From Diploptera punctata (lineage: Eukaryota > Arthropoda > Insecta > Blattodea > Blaberidae), in the NCBI GenBank assembly GCA_030220185.1, contig JASPKZ010009882.1, positions 95,573-159,572 of the forward strand: a stretch of 64,000 bases of DNA, given 5' to 3'. Positions 53,560 to 64,000 of the stretch are shown here, piece after piece (position 1 is the stretch's first letter; the number at the start of each line of letters is the position of its first letter). The translations under genes were made by a program, and so were the position numbers. The notes under the pieces were generated by a model, which was not told the DNA's origin, ran no database searches, and saw nothing but the letters and a program-made list of their open reading frames with translations.

Positions 53560-55123
53560 ATTAGTGGTCGAAATGGCGATAGAAAAATTGAAGATGTATA
53601 AAGCATCAGGTTCAGATGAGATCCCAGCAGAACTGATAAAATCAGGGAGAGCAAAACTGATGGACAAGATACACCGGTTACTTAATATGATTTGGGAAAA
53701 AGACGCTCTTCCAGATGAACAGAAATAATCTATTATTGTAGGAATTTATAAGAAATGATACAAAATTGATTGCAACAACTATAGGGACATCTTATTACTT
53801 TCTATGTCGTACAAAATTCAAAGAAATATATTAGTAAGCAGACTTACTCCTTATATTGATGACATTCTAGGTGATCAACAATGTGGATTTAGAAGAAAAA
53901 GGTCTAAAACAGTTCAGATCTTTAATTTAAGACAGATTTTAGAAAAGAAGTGGACATATAACGGTGCTGTACATCAACTATACGTAGACTTCAAAAAGGC
54001 ATACGACTCAATTAAGAGGGAGAAGTTACATAGCATCTTACTGGAGTCCGGAATTCCTAGAAAGTTAGTTAGAATCGTACGAATGTGTCTACATGGCACA
54101 AAGAGTAGGGTGAATGTAAGCAAACAGTTTTCAGGTAGGCCTAGTTTTGAAATTCAGAATGGGTTGAAGAAAAGAGATGCACTATCTCCTCTACTATTTA
54201 ATTTTGTACTAGAGCATGCCATCAAATCTTTAGAGGATGAAGACGGCCTACAACTCAATGGTATTAATAAGTTGTTAGTTTATGCTGATGATATAGGCCA
54301 AGTACTATTGGGTGATAGCGGGGAGATACTTAAAGCCAACACGCACTCACTATTGAGTATCACTAAGAAATTAGGACTAGAAATAATATCAGTAAAACTA
54401 AATATATGGTCACACGTAGAAATACATTAGGCCTATATAATGGAAATGGAGAGCTAATGAAAAATGAGTGAAATTTTGAGGAAGTGGCTGGAGTGAAATT
54501 TTGAGGAAGTAGCTGAATTCAAATACCTAGGAACAATAATAACAAATAGAAATGTGATGCACAAAAAAATTAAACACAGGCTAAATTTTGGAATTGCGTG
54601 CTATTATGCATTATAGAGACTCTTGTCCCAACTTCTTTCAAGAAACATTAAACTAAAAATATATAAAAATATTATTCTATCAGTTACATTATATGGATGT
54701 GAAACATGGACTCTTAATTTAAGGGAGGATCATCATAGAGACTATGATTATTTGAGAATAAATTTCTTAGGAAAATTTTTGGACCAAATAGAGATGAACA
54801 GACGTAAATGGAGAAGACTACGTAACAAAGAACTACGTGGTCTTTATTGGAAGCCAGATATAATAAGAACAGTTAAGTCTCGTAGACTGCGATGGGCAGG
54901 ACATGTTGCACGTATGGGGAATGAAAGACTTGCATGGAAGCTCCTTGTAGAAAAGCCAGAGGGAAAACGCCCAGTTGGTAGACTAAGAATGACGTGGGAG
55001 GATAACATTAACTATGATTTGGGGGAAGTAGATTATACAAGGCATGATTGGAAAACATTAGCTGAGGATAGGGATGTATGGAGAGCTAATGTCCGTGTGG
55101 CCATGATCCTATGTGTTCGATAG
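53560..55123 (+). pseudogene. RTE reverse transcriptase and C-terminal domain
   Basis: Segments are 53560-53740 (KMYKASGSDEIPAELIKSG), 53804-54430 (QQCGFRRKRSKTVQIFNLRQ, then YVDFKKAYDSIKREKL with the first Asp, NGLKKRDALSPLLFN, then VYADDIGQVLLGDS, catalytic YADD with a 9-nt insert after it), and 54623-55123 (LYGCETWTLNLRE, then RRLRWAGHVARMGNERLAW). A 26-bp tandem duplication at 54467-54518 (starting gagtgaaattttgaggaag) and several indels break the frame. Catalytic Asp residues remain. Confidence 0.9.
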
Positions 55124-55140
55124 TGCCAGTGAGCTAGAGT

Positions 55141-55514
55141 TAGTTAGTCTGGAGACAGAGACTTACATTGCCACATTATCCGGCTCAGAGTACTTTTGCA
55201 ATAGGTTCTATGCTCCATTATATTTTGATTCTACAGAAAATGAGCCGACACCAATTATTTTGGTGTCCTCCAGGACTATATGGAAAGTTATCTTTCACAA
55301 TAGTTGCACTTTCATTCTCATCCATGTTAGATATTTGTCTGACCTCTCTTCTTCCCTTCGTCTTATCACAATTCTTCTGCATGTTGAATATTATATGTCT
55401 GATGTTATGGTTTGGCCTGCGACGTAGTTGAGAGTTTTAAGGCGCCTTGGTTCAGAGTTACGGGGCTGATACAAGTCTCCATGGGGAAGAAACATTCTCA
55501 TGGAATTTCTGATA
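55141..55514. other. Unassigned DNA
   Basis: Nothing recognised between the RTE tail and repeat D. Confidence 0.4.
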
Positions 55515-55610
55515 TTATGAGATCGGTGCTCATCCATCTTCGTGAGGAATTTGGGTAGCTACAATGAGTAGCGACTCCTGGTTGATAAAACGACAATAAT
55601 TGCTGAGAAA
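55515..55610 (+). repeat. Interspersed repeat D, copy 3 (partial)
   Basis: gatcggtgctcatccatc then gtgaggaatttgggtagcta matches 32346-32385. It lies just left of the satellite array. Confidence 0.55.
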
Positions 55611-55697
55611 AAGAATAACTATGCATGTCTCAAACTTATCAACTGAACTAAACTCTATGACACGACAGGCCTTGATGGCCCTTGGTTTATCAGTCGG

Positions 55698-58600
55698 CTG
55701 CTGGACTTACATCCACTTCTTTCATTTACAAAGGTGTACGATCATATAGCCAGTATAGCATGTTGAGTCCCCTTGCTGGACTTACATGCACTTGTTTCAT
55801 TTACAGAGGTGTACGATCATATAGCCAGTATAGCATGTTGAGTCCCCTTGCTGGACTTACATGCACTTGTTTCATTTACAGAGGTGTACGATCATATAGC
55901 CAGTATAGCATGTTGAGTCCCCTTGCTGGACATACATGCACTTGTTTCATTTACAGAGATGTACGATCATATAGCCAGTATAGCACGTTGAGTCCCCTTG
56001 CTGGTCTTACATGCACTTGTTTCATTTACAGAGATGTACGATCATATAGCCAGTATAGCATGTTGAGTCCCCTTGCTGGACTTACATGCACTTGTTTCAT
56101 TTACAGAGATGTACGATCATATAGCCAGTATAGCATGTTGAGTCCCCTTGCTGGACTTACATGCACTTGTTTCATTTACAGAGATGTACGATCATATAGC
56201 CAGTATAGCATGTTGAGTCCCCTTGCTGGACTTACATGCACTTGTTTCATTTACAACGAGGTGTACGATCATATAGCCAGTATAGCATGTTGAGTCCCCT
56301 TGCTGGACTTACATGCACTTGTTTCATTTACAGAGATGTACGATCATATAGCCAGTATAGCATGTTGAGTCCCCTTGCTGGACTTACATGCACTTGTTTC
56401 ATTTACAGAGGTGTACGATCATATAGCCAGTATAGCATGTTGAGTCCGCCTGCTGGACTTACATGCACTTGTTTCATTTACAGAGGTGTACGATCATATA
56501 GCCAGTATAGCATGATGAGTCCACTTGCTGGACTTACATGCACTTGTTTCATTTACAGAGGTGTACGATCATATAGCCAGTATAGCATGTTGAGTCCGCC
56601 TGCTGGACTTACATGCAATTGTTTCATTTACAGAGGTGTACGATCATATAGCCAGTATAGCATGTTGAGTCCCCTTGCTGGACTTACATGCACTTGTTTC
56701 ATTTACAGAGGTGTACGATCATATAGCCAGTATAGCATGTTGAGTCCGCCTGCTGGACTTACATGCAGTTGTTTCATTTACAGAGGTGTACGATCATATA
56801 GCCAGTATAGCATGTTGAGTCCCCTTGCTGGACTTACATGCACTTGTTTCATTTAAAAAGGTGTACGATCATATAGCCAGTATAGCATGTTGAGTCCCCT
56901 TGCTGTACTTACATGCACTTGTTTCATTTACAGAGGTGTACGATCATATAGCCAGTATAGCATGTTGAGTCCCCTTGCTTGACTAACATGCACTTGTTTC
57001 ATTTACAAAGGTGTACGATCATATAGCCAGTATAGCATGTTGAGTCCCCTTGCTGGACTTACATGCACTTGTTTCATTTACAGAGGTGTACGATCATATA
57101 GCCAGTATAGCATGTTGAGTCCCCTTGCTGGACTTACATGCACTTGTTTCATTTACAGAGGTGTACGATCATATAGCCAGTATAGCATGTTGAGTCACCT
57201 TGCTGGACTTACATGCACTTGTTTCATTTACAGAGGTGTACGATCATATAGCCAGTATAGCATGTTGAGTCCCTTTGCTGGACTTACATGCACTTGTTTC
57301 ATTTACAGAGGTGTACGATCATATAGCCAGTATAGCATGCTGAGTCCCCTTGCTTGACTTACATGCACTTGTTTCATTTACAGAGGTGTACGATCATATA
57401 GCCAGTATAGCATGTTGAGTCCCCTTGCTGGACTTACATGCACTTGTTTCATTTACAGAGGTGTACGATCATATAGCCAGTATAGCATATTGAGTCCCCT
57501 TGCTGGACTTACATGCACTTGTTTCATTTACAGAGGTGTACGATCATATAGCCAGTATAGCATGTTGAGTCCGCCTGCTGGACTTACATGCACTTGTTTC
57601 ATTTACAGAGGTGTACGATCATATAGCCAGTATAGCATGTTGAGTCCACTTGCTGGACTTTCATGCACTTGTTTCATTTACAGAGGTGTACGATCATATA
57701 GCCAGTATAGCATGTTGAGTCCGCCTGCTGGACTTACATGCAATTGTTTCATTTACAGAGGTGTACGATCATATAGCCAGTATAGCATGTTGAGTCCCCT
57801 TGCTGGACTTACATGCACTTGTTTCATTTACAGAGGTGTACGATCATATAGCCAGTATAGCATGTTGAGTCCGCCTGCTGGACTTACATGCACTTGTTTC
57901 ATTTACAGGGGTGTACGATCATATAGCCAGTATAGCATGTTGAGTCCCCTTGCTGGACTTACATGCACTTGTTTCATTTAAAAAGGTGTACGATCATATA
58001 GCCAGTATAGCATGTTGAGTCCCCTTGCTGTACTTACATGCACTTGTTTCATTTACAGAGGTGTACGATCATATAGCCAGTATAGCATGTTGAGTCCCCT
58101 TGCTGGACTTACATGCACTTGTTTCATTTACAAAGGTGTACGATCATATAGCCAGTATAGCATGTTGAGTCCCCTTGCTGGACTTACATGCACTTGTTTC
58201 ATTTACAGAGGTGTACGATCATATAGCCAGTATAGCATGTTGAGTCCCCTTGCTGGACTTACATGCACTTGTTTCATTTACAGAGGTGTACGATCATATA
58301 GCCAGTATAGCATGTTGAGTCCCCTTGCTGGACTTACATGCACTTGTTTCATTTACAGAGGTGTACGATCATATAGCCAGTATAGCATGTTGAGTCCCCT
58401 TGCTGGACTTACATGCACTTGTTTCATTTACAGAGGTGTACGATCATATAGCCAGTATAGCATGCTGAGTCCCCTTGCTTGACTTACATGCACTTGTTTC
58501 ATTTACAGAGGTGTACGATCATATAGCCAGTACAGCATTTTGAGTCCCCTTGCTGGACTTACATGCACTTGTTTCATTTACAGAGGTGTACGATCATATA

Positions 58601-61600
58601 GCCAGTATAGCATGTTGAGTCCGCCTGCTGGACTTACATGCACTTGTTTCATTTACAGAGGTGTACGATCATGTAGCCAGTATAGCATGTTGAGTCCCCT
58701 TGCTGGACTTACATGCACTTGTTTCATTTACAAAGGTGTACGATCATATAGCCAGTATAGCATGTTGAGTCCCCTTGCTGGACTTACATGCACTTGTTTC
58801 ATTTACAGAGGTGTACGATCATATAGCCAGTATAGCATGTTGAGTCCCCTTGCTGGACTTACATGCACTTGTTTCATTTACAAAGGTGTACGATCATATA
58901 GCCAGTAAAGCATGTTGAGTCCCCTTGCTGGACTTACATGCACTTTTTTCATTTACAAAGGTGTACGATCATATAGCCAGTATAGCATGTTGAGTCCCCT
59001 TGCTGGACTTACATGCACTTGTTTCATTTACAGAGGTGTACGATCATATAGCCAGTATAGCATGTTGAGTCCCCTTGCTGGACTTACATGCACTTGTTTC
59101 ATTTACAGAGGTGTACGATCATATAGCCAGTATAGCATGTTGAATCCCCTTGCTGGACTTACATGCAGTTGTTTCATTTACAGAGGTGTACGATCATATA
59201 GCCAGTATAGCATGTTGAGTCCCCTTGCTGGACTTATATGCACTTGTTTCATTTACAGAGGTGTACGATCATATAGCCAGTATAGCATGTTAAGTCCCCT
59301 TGCTGGACTTACATGCACTTGTTTCATTTACAGAGGTGTACGATCATATAGCCAGTATAGCATGTTGAGTCCCCCTGCTGGACTTACATGCCCTTGTTTC
59401 ATTTACAGAGGTGTACGATCATATAGCCAGTATAGCATGTTGAGTCCCCTTGCTGGACTTACATGCACTTGTTTCATTTACAGAGGTGTACGATCATATA
59501 GCCAGTATAGCATGTTGAGTCCCCTTGCTGGACTTACATGCACTTGTTTCATTTACAGAGGTGTACGATCATATAGCCAGTATAGCATGTTGAGTCCCCT
59601 TGCTGGACTTACATGCACTTGTTTCATTTACAGAGGTGTACGATCATATAGCCAGTATAGCATGTTGAGTCCCCTTGCTGGACTTACATGCACTTGTTTC
59701 ATTTACAGAGGTGTACGATCATATAGCCAGTATAGCATGTTGAGTCCCCTTGCTGGACTTACATGCACTTGTTCATGTACAGAGGGTACGATCATATAGG
59801 CAGTATAGCATGTTGGTAACCCTTGCTGGACTTACATGCACTTGTTTCATTTAAAGACGTGTACGATCATATAGCCAGTATAGCATGTTGAGTCCCTTTG
59901 CTGGACTTACATGCACTTGTTTCATTTACAGAGGTGTACGATCATATAGCCAGTAGAGCCTGTTGAGTCCCACTGCTGGACTTACATGCACTTGTTTCAT
60001 TTACAGAGGTGTACGATCATATAGCCAGTATAGCATGTTGAGTCCCCTTGCTGGACTTACATGCACTTGTTTCATTTACAGAGGTGTACGATCATATAGC
60101 CAGTATAGCATGTTGAGTCCGCCTGCTGGACTTACATGCACTTGTATAATTTACAGAGGTGTACGATCATATAGCCAGTATAGCATGTTGAGTCCCCTTG
60201 CTGGACTTATATGCACTTCTTTCATTTACAGAGGTGTACGATCATATAGCCAGTATAGCAAGTTGAGTCCCCCTGCTGGACTTACATGCACTTGTTTCAT
60301 TTACAGAGATGTACGATCATATACCCAGTATAGCATGTTGAGTCCCCTTGCTGGACTAACATGCACTTGTTTCATTTACAGATGTGTACGATCATATAGC
60401 CAGTATAGCATGTTGAGTCCGCCTGCTGGACTTACATGCACTTGTTTCATTTACAGAGGTGTACGATCATATAGCCAGTATAGCATGTTTAGTCCCCTTG
60501 CTGGACTTAAATCCACTTGTTTCATTTACAGAGGTGTACGATCATATAGTCAGTATAGCATGTTGAGTCCCCTTGCTGGACTTACATGCCTTGTTTCATT
60601 TACAGAGGTGTACGATCCATATAGCCAGTATAGCATGTTTGAGTCCCCTTGCTGGACTTAAATCACATGTTTCATTTACAGAGGTGTACCGATCATATAG
60701 CCAGTATAGCAATGTTGAGTCCCCTTGATGGACTAAATCCACTTGTTTCATTTACAGAGGTGTACGATCATATAGCCAGTATAGCATGTTGAGTCCCCTT
60801 GCTGGACTTACATGCACTTGTTTCATTTACAGAGGTGTACGATCATATAGCCAGTATAGCATGTTGAGTCCCCTTGCTGGACTTACATGCACTTGTTTCA
60901 TTTACAGAGGTGTACGTTCATATAGCCAGTATAGCATGTTGAGTCCCCTTGCTGAAACTTACATCCACTTGTTTCATTTACAGAGGTGTACGATCATATA
61001 GCCATATAGCATGTTGTGTCCCCCTGCCAGGACTTACATGCACTTGTTCATTTACAGAAGTGTACGATCATATAGCCAGTATAGCATGTTGAGTCCCCTT
61101 GCTGGACTTACATGCACTTGTTCATTTACAGAGGTGTACGATCATATAGCCAGTATATAGCATGTTGAGTCCCCCTGCTGGACTTGCATGCCCTTGTTTC
61201 ATTTACAGAGGTGTACGATCATATAGCCAGTATAGCATGTTGAGTCCCCTTGCTGGACTTACATGCACTTGTTTCATTTACAGAGGTGTACGATCATATA
61301 GGCCAGTATAGGCATGTTGAGTCCCCCTGCTGGACTTTCATGCCCTTGTTTCATTTACAGAGGTCTACGATCATATAGCCAGTATAGCATGTTGAGTCCC
61401 CTTGCTGGACTTACATGCACTTGTTTCATTACAGAAGTGTACGATCATATAGCCAGTATAGCATGTTGAGTCCCCCTTGCCGGACTTACATGCACTTGTT
61501 TCATTTACAGAAGTGTACGATCATATAGCCAGTATAGCATGTTGAGTCCCTTGCTGGACTTACATGCACTTGTTTCATTTACAGAGGTGTACGATCATAT

Positions 61601-64000
61601 AGCCAGTATAGCATGTTGTGTCCCCCTGCTGGACTTACATGCACTTGTTTCATTTACAGAAGTGTACGATCATATAGCCAGTATAGCATGTTGAGTCCCC
61701 TTGCTGGACTTACATGCACTTGTTTCATTAACAGAGGTGTACGATCATATAGCCAGTATAGCATGTTGAGTCCCCTTGCTGGACTTACATGCACTGTTTC
61801 ATGTACAGAGGTGTACGATCATATAGCCAGTATAGCATGTTGAGTCCCCCTGCTGGACTTACATGCACTTGTTTCATTACGAGGTGTACGATCATATAGC
61901 CAGTATAGCATGTTGAGTCCCCTTGCTGGACTTACATGCACTTGTTTCATTTACAGAGGTGTACGATCATATAGCCAGTATAGCATGTTGAGTCCCCCTG
62001 CTGGACTTACATGCCCTTGTTTCAATTTACAGAGGTGTACGATCATATAGCCAGTATAGCACGTTGAGTCCCCTTGCTGGACTTACATGCACTTGTTTTC
62101 ATTTACAGAGGTGTACGATCATATAGCCAGTATAGCATGTTGAGTCCCCCTTGCTGGACTTACATGCACTTGTTTCATTTACAGAGGTGTACGATCATAT
62201 ACCAGTATAGCATGTTGAGTCCCCTTGCTGGACTTACATGCACTTGTTCATTTACAGAGGTGTACGATCATATAGCCAGGTATAGCATGTTGAGTCCCTT
62301 GCTGGACTTACATGCACTTGTTTCATTCACAGAGGTGTACGATCATATAGCCAGTATAGCATGTTGAGTCCCTTGCTGGACTTACATGCACTGTGTTTCA
62401 TTTACAGAGGTGTACGATCATATAGCCAGTATAGCAGGTTGAGTCCCCTTGCTGGACTTACATGCACTTGTTTCATTTACAGAGGTGTACGATCATATAG
62501 CCAGTATAGCATGTTGAGTCCCCTTGCTGGACTTCACATGCACGTGTTTCATTTACAGAGGTGTACGATCATATAGCCAGTATAGCATGTTGGTCCCCTT
62601 GCTGGACTTACATGCACTTGTTTCATTTACAGAGGTGTACGATCATATAGCCAGTATAGCATGTTGAGGTCCCCTTGATGGCACTTACATGCACTTGTTT
62701 CATTTACAAGAGGTGTACGATCATATAGCCAGTATAGCATGTTGAGTCCCTTTGCTGGACTTACATGCACTTGTTCATTTACAGAGGTGTACGATCATAT
62801 AGCCAGTAGAGCCTGTTGAGTCCCCCTGCTGGACTTACATGCACTTGTTCATTTACAGAGGTGTACGATCATATAGCCAGTATAGCCATGTTGAGTCCCG
62901 CCTGCTGGACTTACATGCACTTGTTTCATTTACAGAGGTGTACGATCATATAGCCAGTATAGCATGTTGAGTCCCCTTGCTGGACTTACATGCACATGTT
63001 TCATTTAAAAAGGTGTACGATCATATAGCCAGTATAGCATGTTGAGTCCCCTTGCTGGACTTACATGCACTTGTTTCATTTACGAGGTGTACGATCATAT
63101 AGCCAGTATAAGCATGTTGAGTCCCCTTGCTTGAACTAACAGGCACTTTGTTTCATTTTACAAAAGTGTACGATCATATAGCCAGTATATAGCATGTGAG
63201 TCTCCCCTGTGCTGGACGTACATGCACTTGTTTCATTTTACAGAGGTGTACGATTCTATAGCCAGTATAAGCTATGTTGAGTCCCCTTGCTTGACTTCCA
63301 TGACACTGTTTCATTTACAGAGGTGTACGATCATATAGCCAGTATATAGCATGTTGAGTCACCTTGCTGGACTTACATGCACTTGTTTCATTTACAGAGG
63401 TGTACGATCATATAGCCAGTATAGCATGTTGAGTCCCTTTGCTGGACTTACATGCACTTGTTTCATTAACAGAGGTGTACGATCATATAGCCAGTATAGC
63501 ATGCTGAGTCCCCTTGCTTGACTTACATGCACTTGTTTCATTTACAGAGGTGTACGATCATATAGCCAGTTATAGCATGTTGAGTCCCCCTTGCTGGACT
63601 TACATGCACTGTTCATTACAGAGGTGTACGATCATAGAGCCAGTATAGCATTATTGGTCCCCTGCTGGAACTTACATGCCACTTGTTTCATTTACAGAGG
63701 TGTACGATCATATAGGCCAGTATAGCATGTTGAGTCCGCCTGCTGGACTTACATGCACTTGTTTCATTTACAGAGGTGTACGATCATATAGCCAGTATAG
63801 CATGTTGAGTCCACTGCTGGACTTACATGCACGTGTTTTCAGTTACAGAGGTGTACGATCATTATAGCCAGTATAGCATGTTGAGTCCGCCTGCTGGACT
63901 TACATGCATTGTTTCATTTACGAGTGTACGATCATATCGCAAGTATAAGCATGTTGAGTCCCCTTGCTGGACTTACAATGCACTTGTTTTTTCAGTTACA
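55698..64000. repeat. 75-bp satellite array, ~110 units, runs off window
   Basis: Head-to-tail monomers of 75 bp: gtgtacgatcatatagccag, tatagcatgttgagtcccct, tgctggacttacatgcactt, gtttcatttacagag. The first unit is truncated and diverged (atccacttctttc). 55.7-59.7 kb is free of indels. After about 60.6 kb single-base gains and losses are frequent. Variant monomers recur 1125 bp (15 units) apart, a higher-order repeat. There are no spacers, so it is not a CRISPR. Because 75 is divisible by three, one plus-strand frame stays open for long runs (repeating SYSQYSMLSPLAGLTCTC then FIYRGVR). Confidence 0.98.

Larger units (their letters stand above)
51850..55140 (+). mobile_element. RTE LINE copy 5, near full-length, dead
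   Basis: The longest RTE copy: a 5' leader (catggtggagtggcttgc, then gagagctaagcgggcggtag), endonuclease remnant, RT and C-terminal domain, and the 3' end gtgccagtgagctagagtta then gttag. Total about 3.3 kb, the normal size of an RTE element. It anchors the family assignment for all other copies. Confidence 0.9.

Noticed and set aside
55698..64000. Long open frames of 100-295 codons across the satellite
   Set aside because: They follow from a 75-bp period divisible by three. The frame has no conserved start and breaks wherever the period slips; the peptide is a plain 25-residue repeat.
55698..64000. CRISPR-like regular repeats
   Set aside because: Units abut with no unique spacers, and the context is eukaryotic.

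Overview
This is a eukaryotic, AT-rich window built almost entirely of repeats. I see no confident host gene. The families present (RTE-type LINEs, Tc1/mariner, Tigger, a Penelope-like element, several tRNA-derived SINEs, (AAT)n tracts and a long satellite) point to an insect. From the look of the RTE and SINE families I lean to a cockroach or termite (Blattodea), but that is inference from memory of repeat styles and was not searched.

Layout. 0-3.5 kb: the 3' part of an RTE LINE whose (GTAA)n tail holds an inverted second LINE. 4-8.3 kb: a 430-bp fold-back element, a tRNA-Tyr-like pseudogene, and a ~3-kb element with ~350-bp inverted arms, a LINE fragment in its loop and a Tc1 transposon in its right arm. 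8.4-19.7 kb: SINEs, two copies of a TAA-flanked ~550-bp DNA element (9.3 and 15.4 kb), decayed LINEs, a 34-bp minisatellite with 14 units and a Tigger relic. 19.7-21.3 kb: a Tc1 element with an intact 352-aa DD34E transposase. 21.3-31.4 kb: several RTE copies, one split by a LINE tail and one split by a SINE; SINE families; a 36-bp perfect palindrome next to an unassigned 117-codon ORF. 32.6-34.1 kb: a Penelope-like RT/GIY-YIG relic split by a hairpin-bearing element called X here. 35-45 kb: the third TAA-flanked element, more SINEs, a LINE that shares its 3' end with SINE-A, and a full copy of X. 45.3-46.2 kb: a fold-back mariner. 47.3-49.8 kb: three-level nesting (Tc1-like in a LINE tail in X). 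50-55.1 kb: RTE fragments and a near full-length dead RTE copy. 55.7-64 kb: a 75-bp satellite array that runs off the window.

How the parts work together. The window is a stack of dated insertions. RTE copies supply (GTAA)n tails that become targets. SINE-A carries the same 3' stem-loop tail as a LINE at 40.6-41.5 kb, the likely source of its reverse transcriptase. The only element that still looks able to make its protein is the Tc1 copy at 19.7-21.3 kb, which could in principle mobilise its near-identical dead sister at 6.5-8.1 kb. Everything else is broken by stops, frameshifts, truncation or nested insertion.
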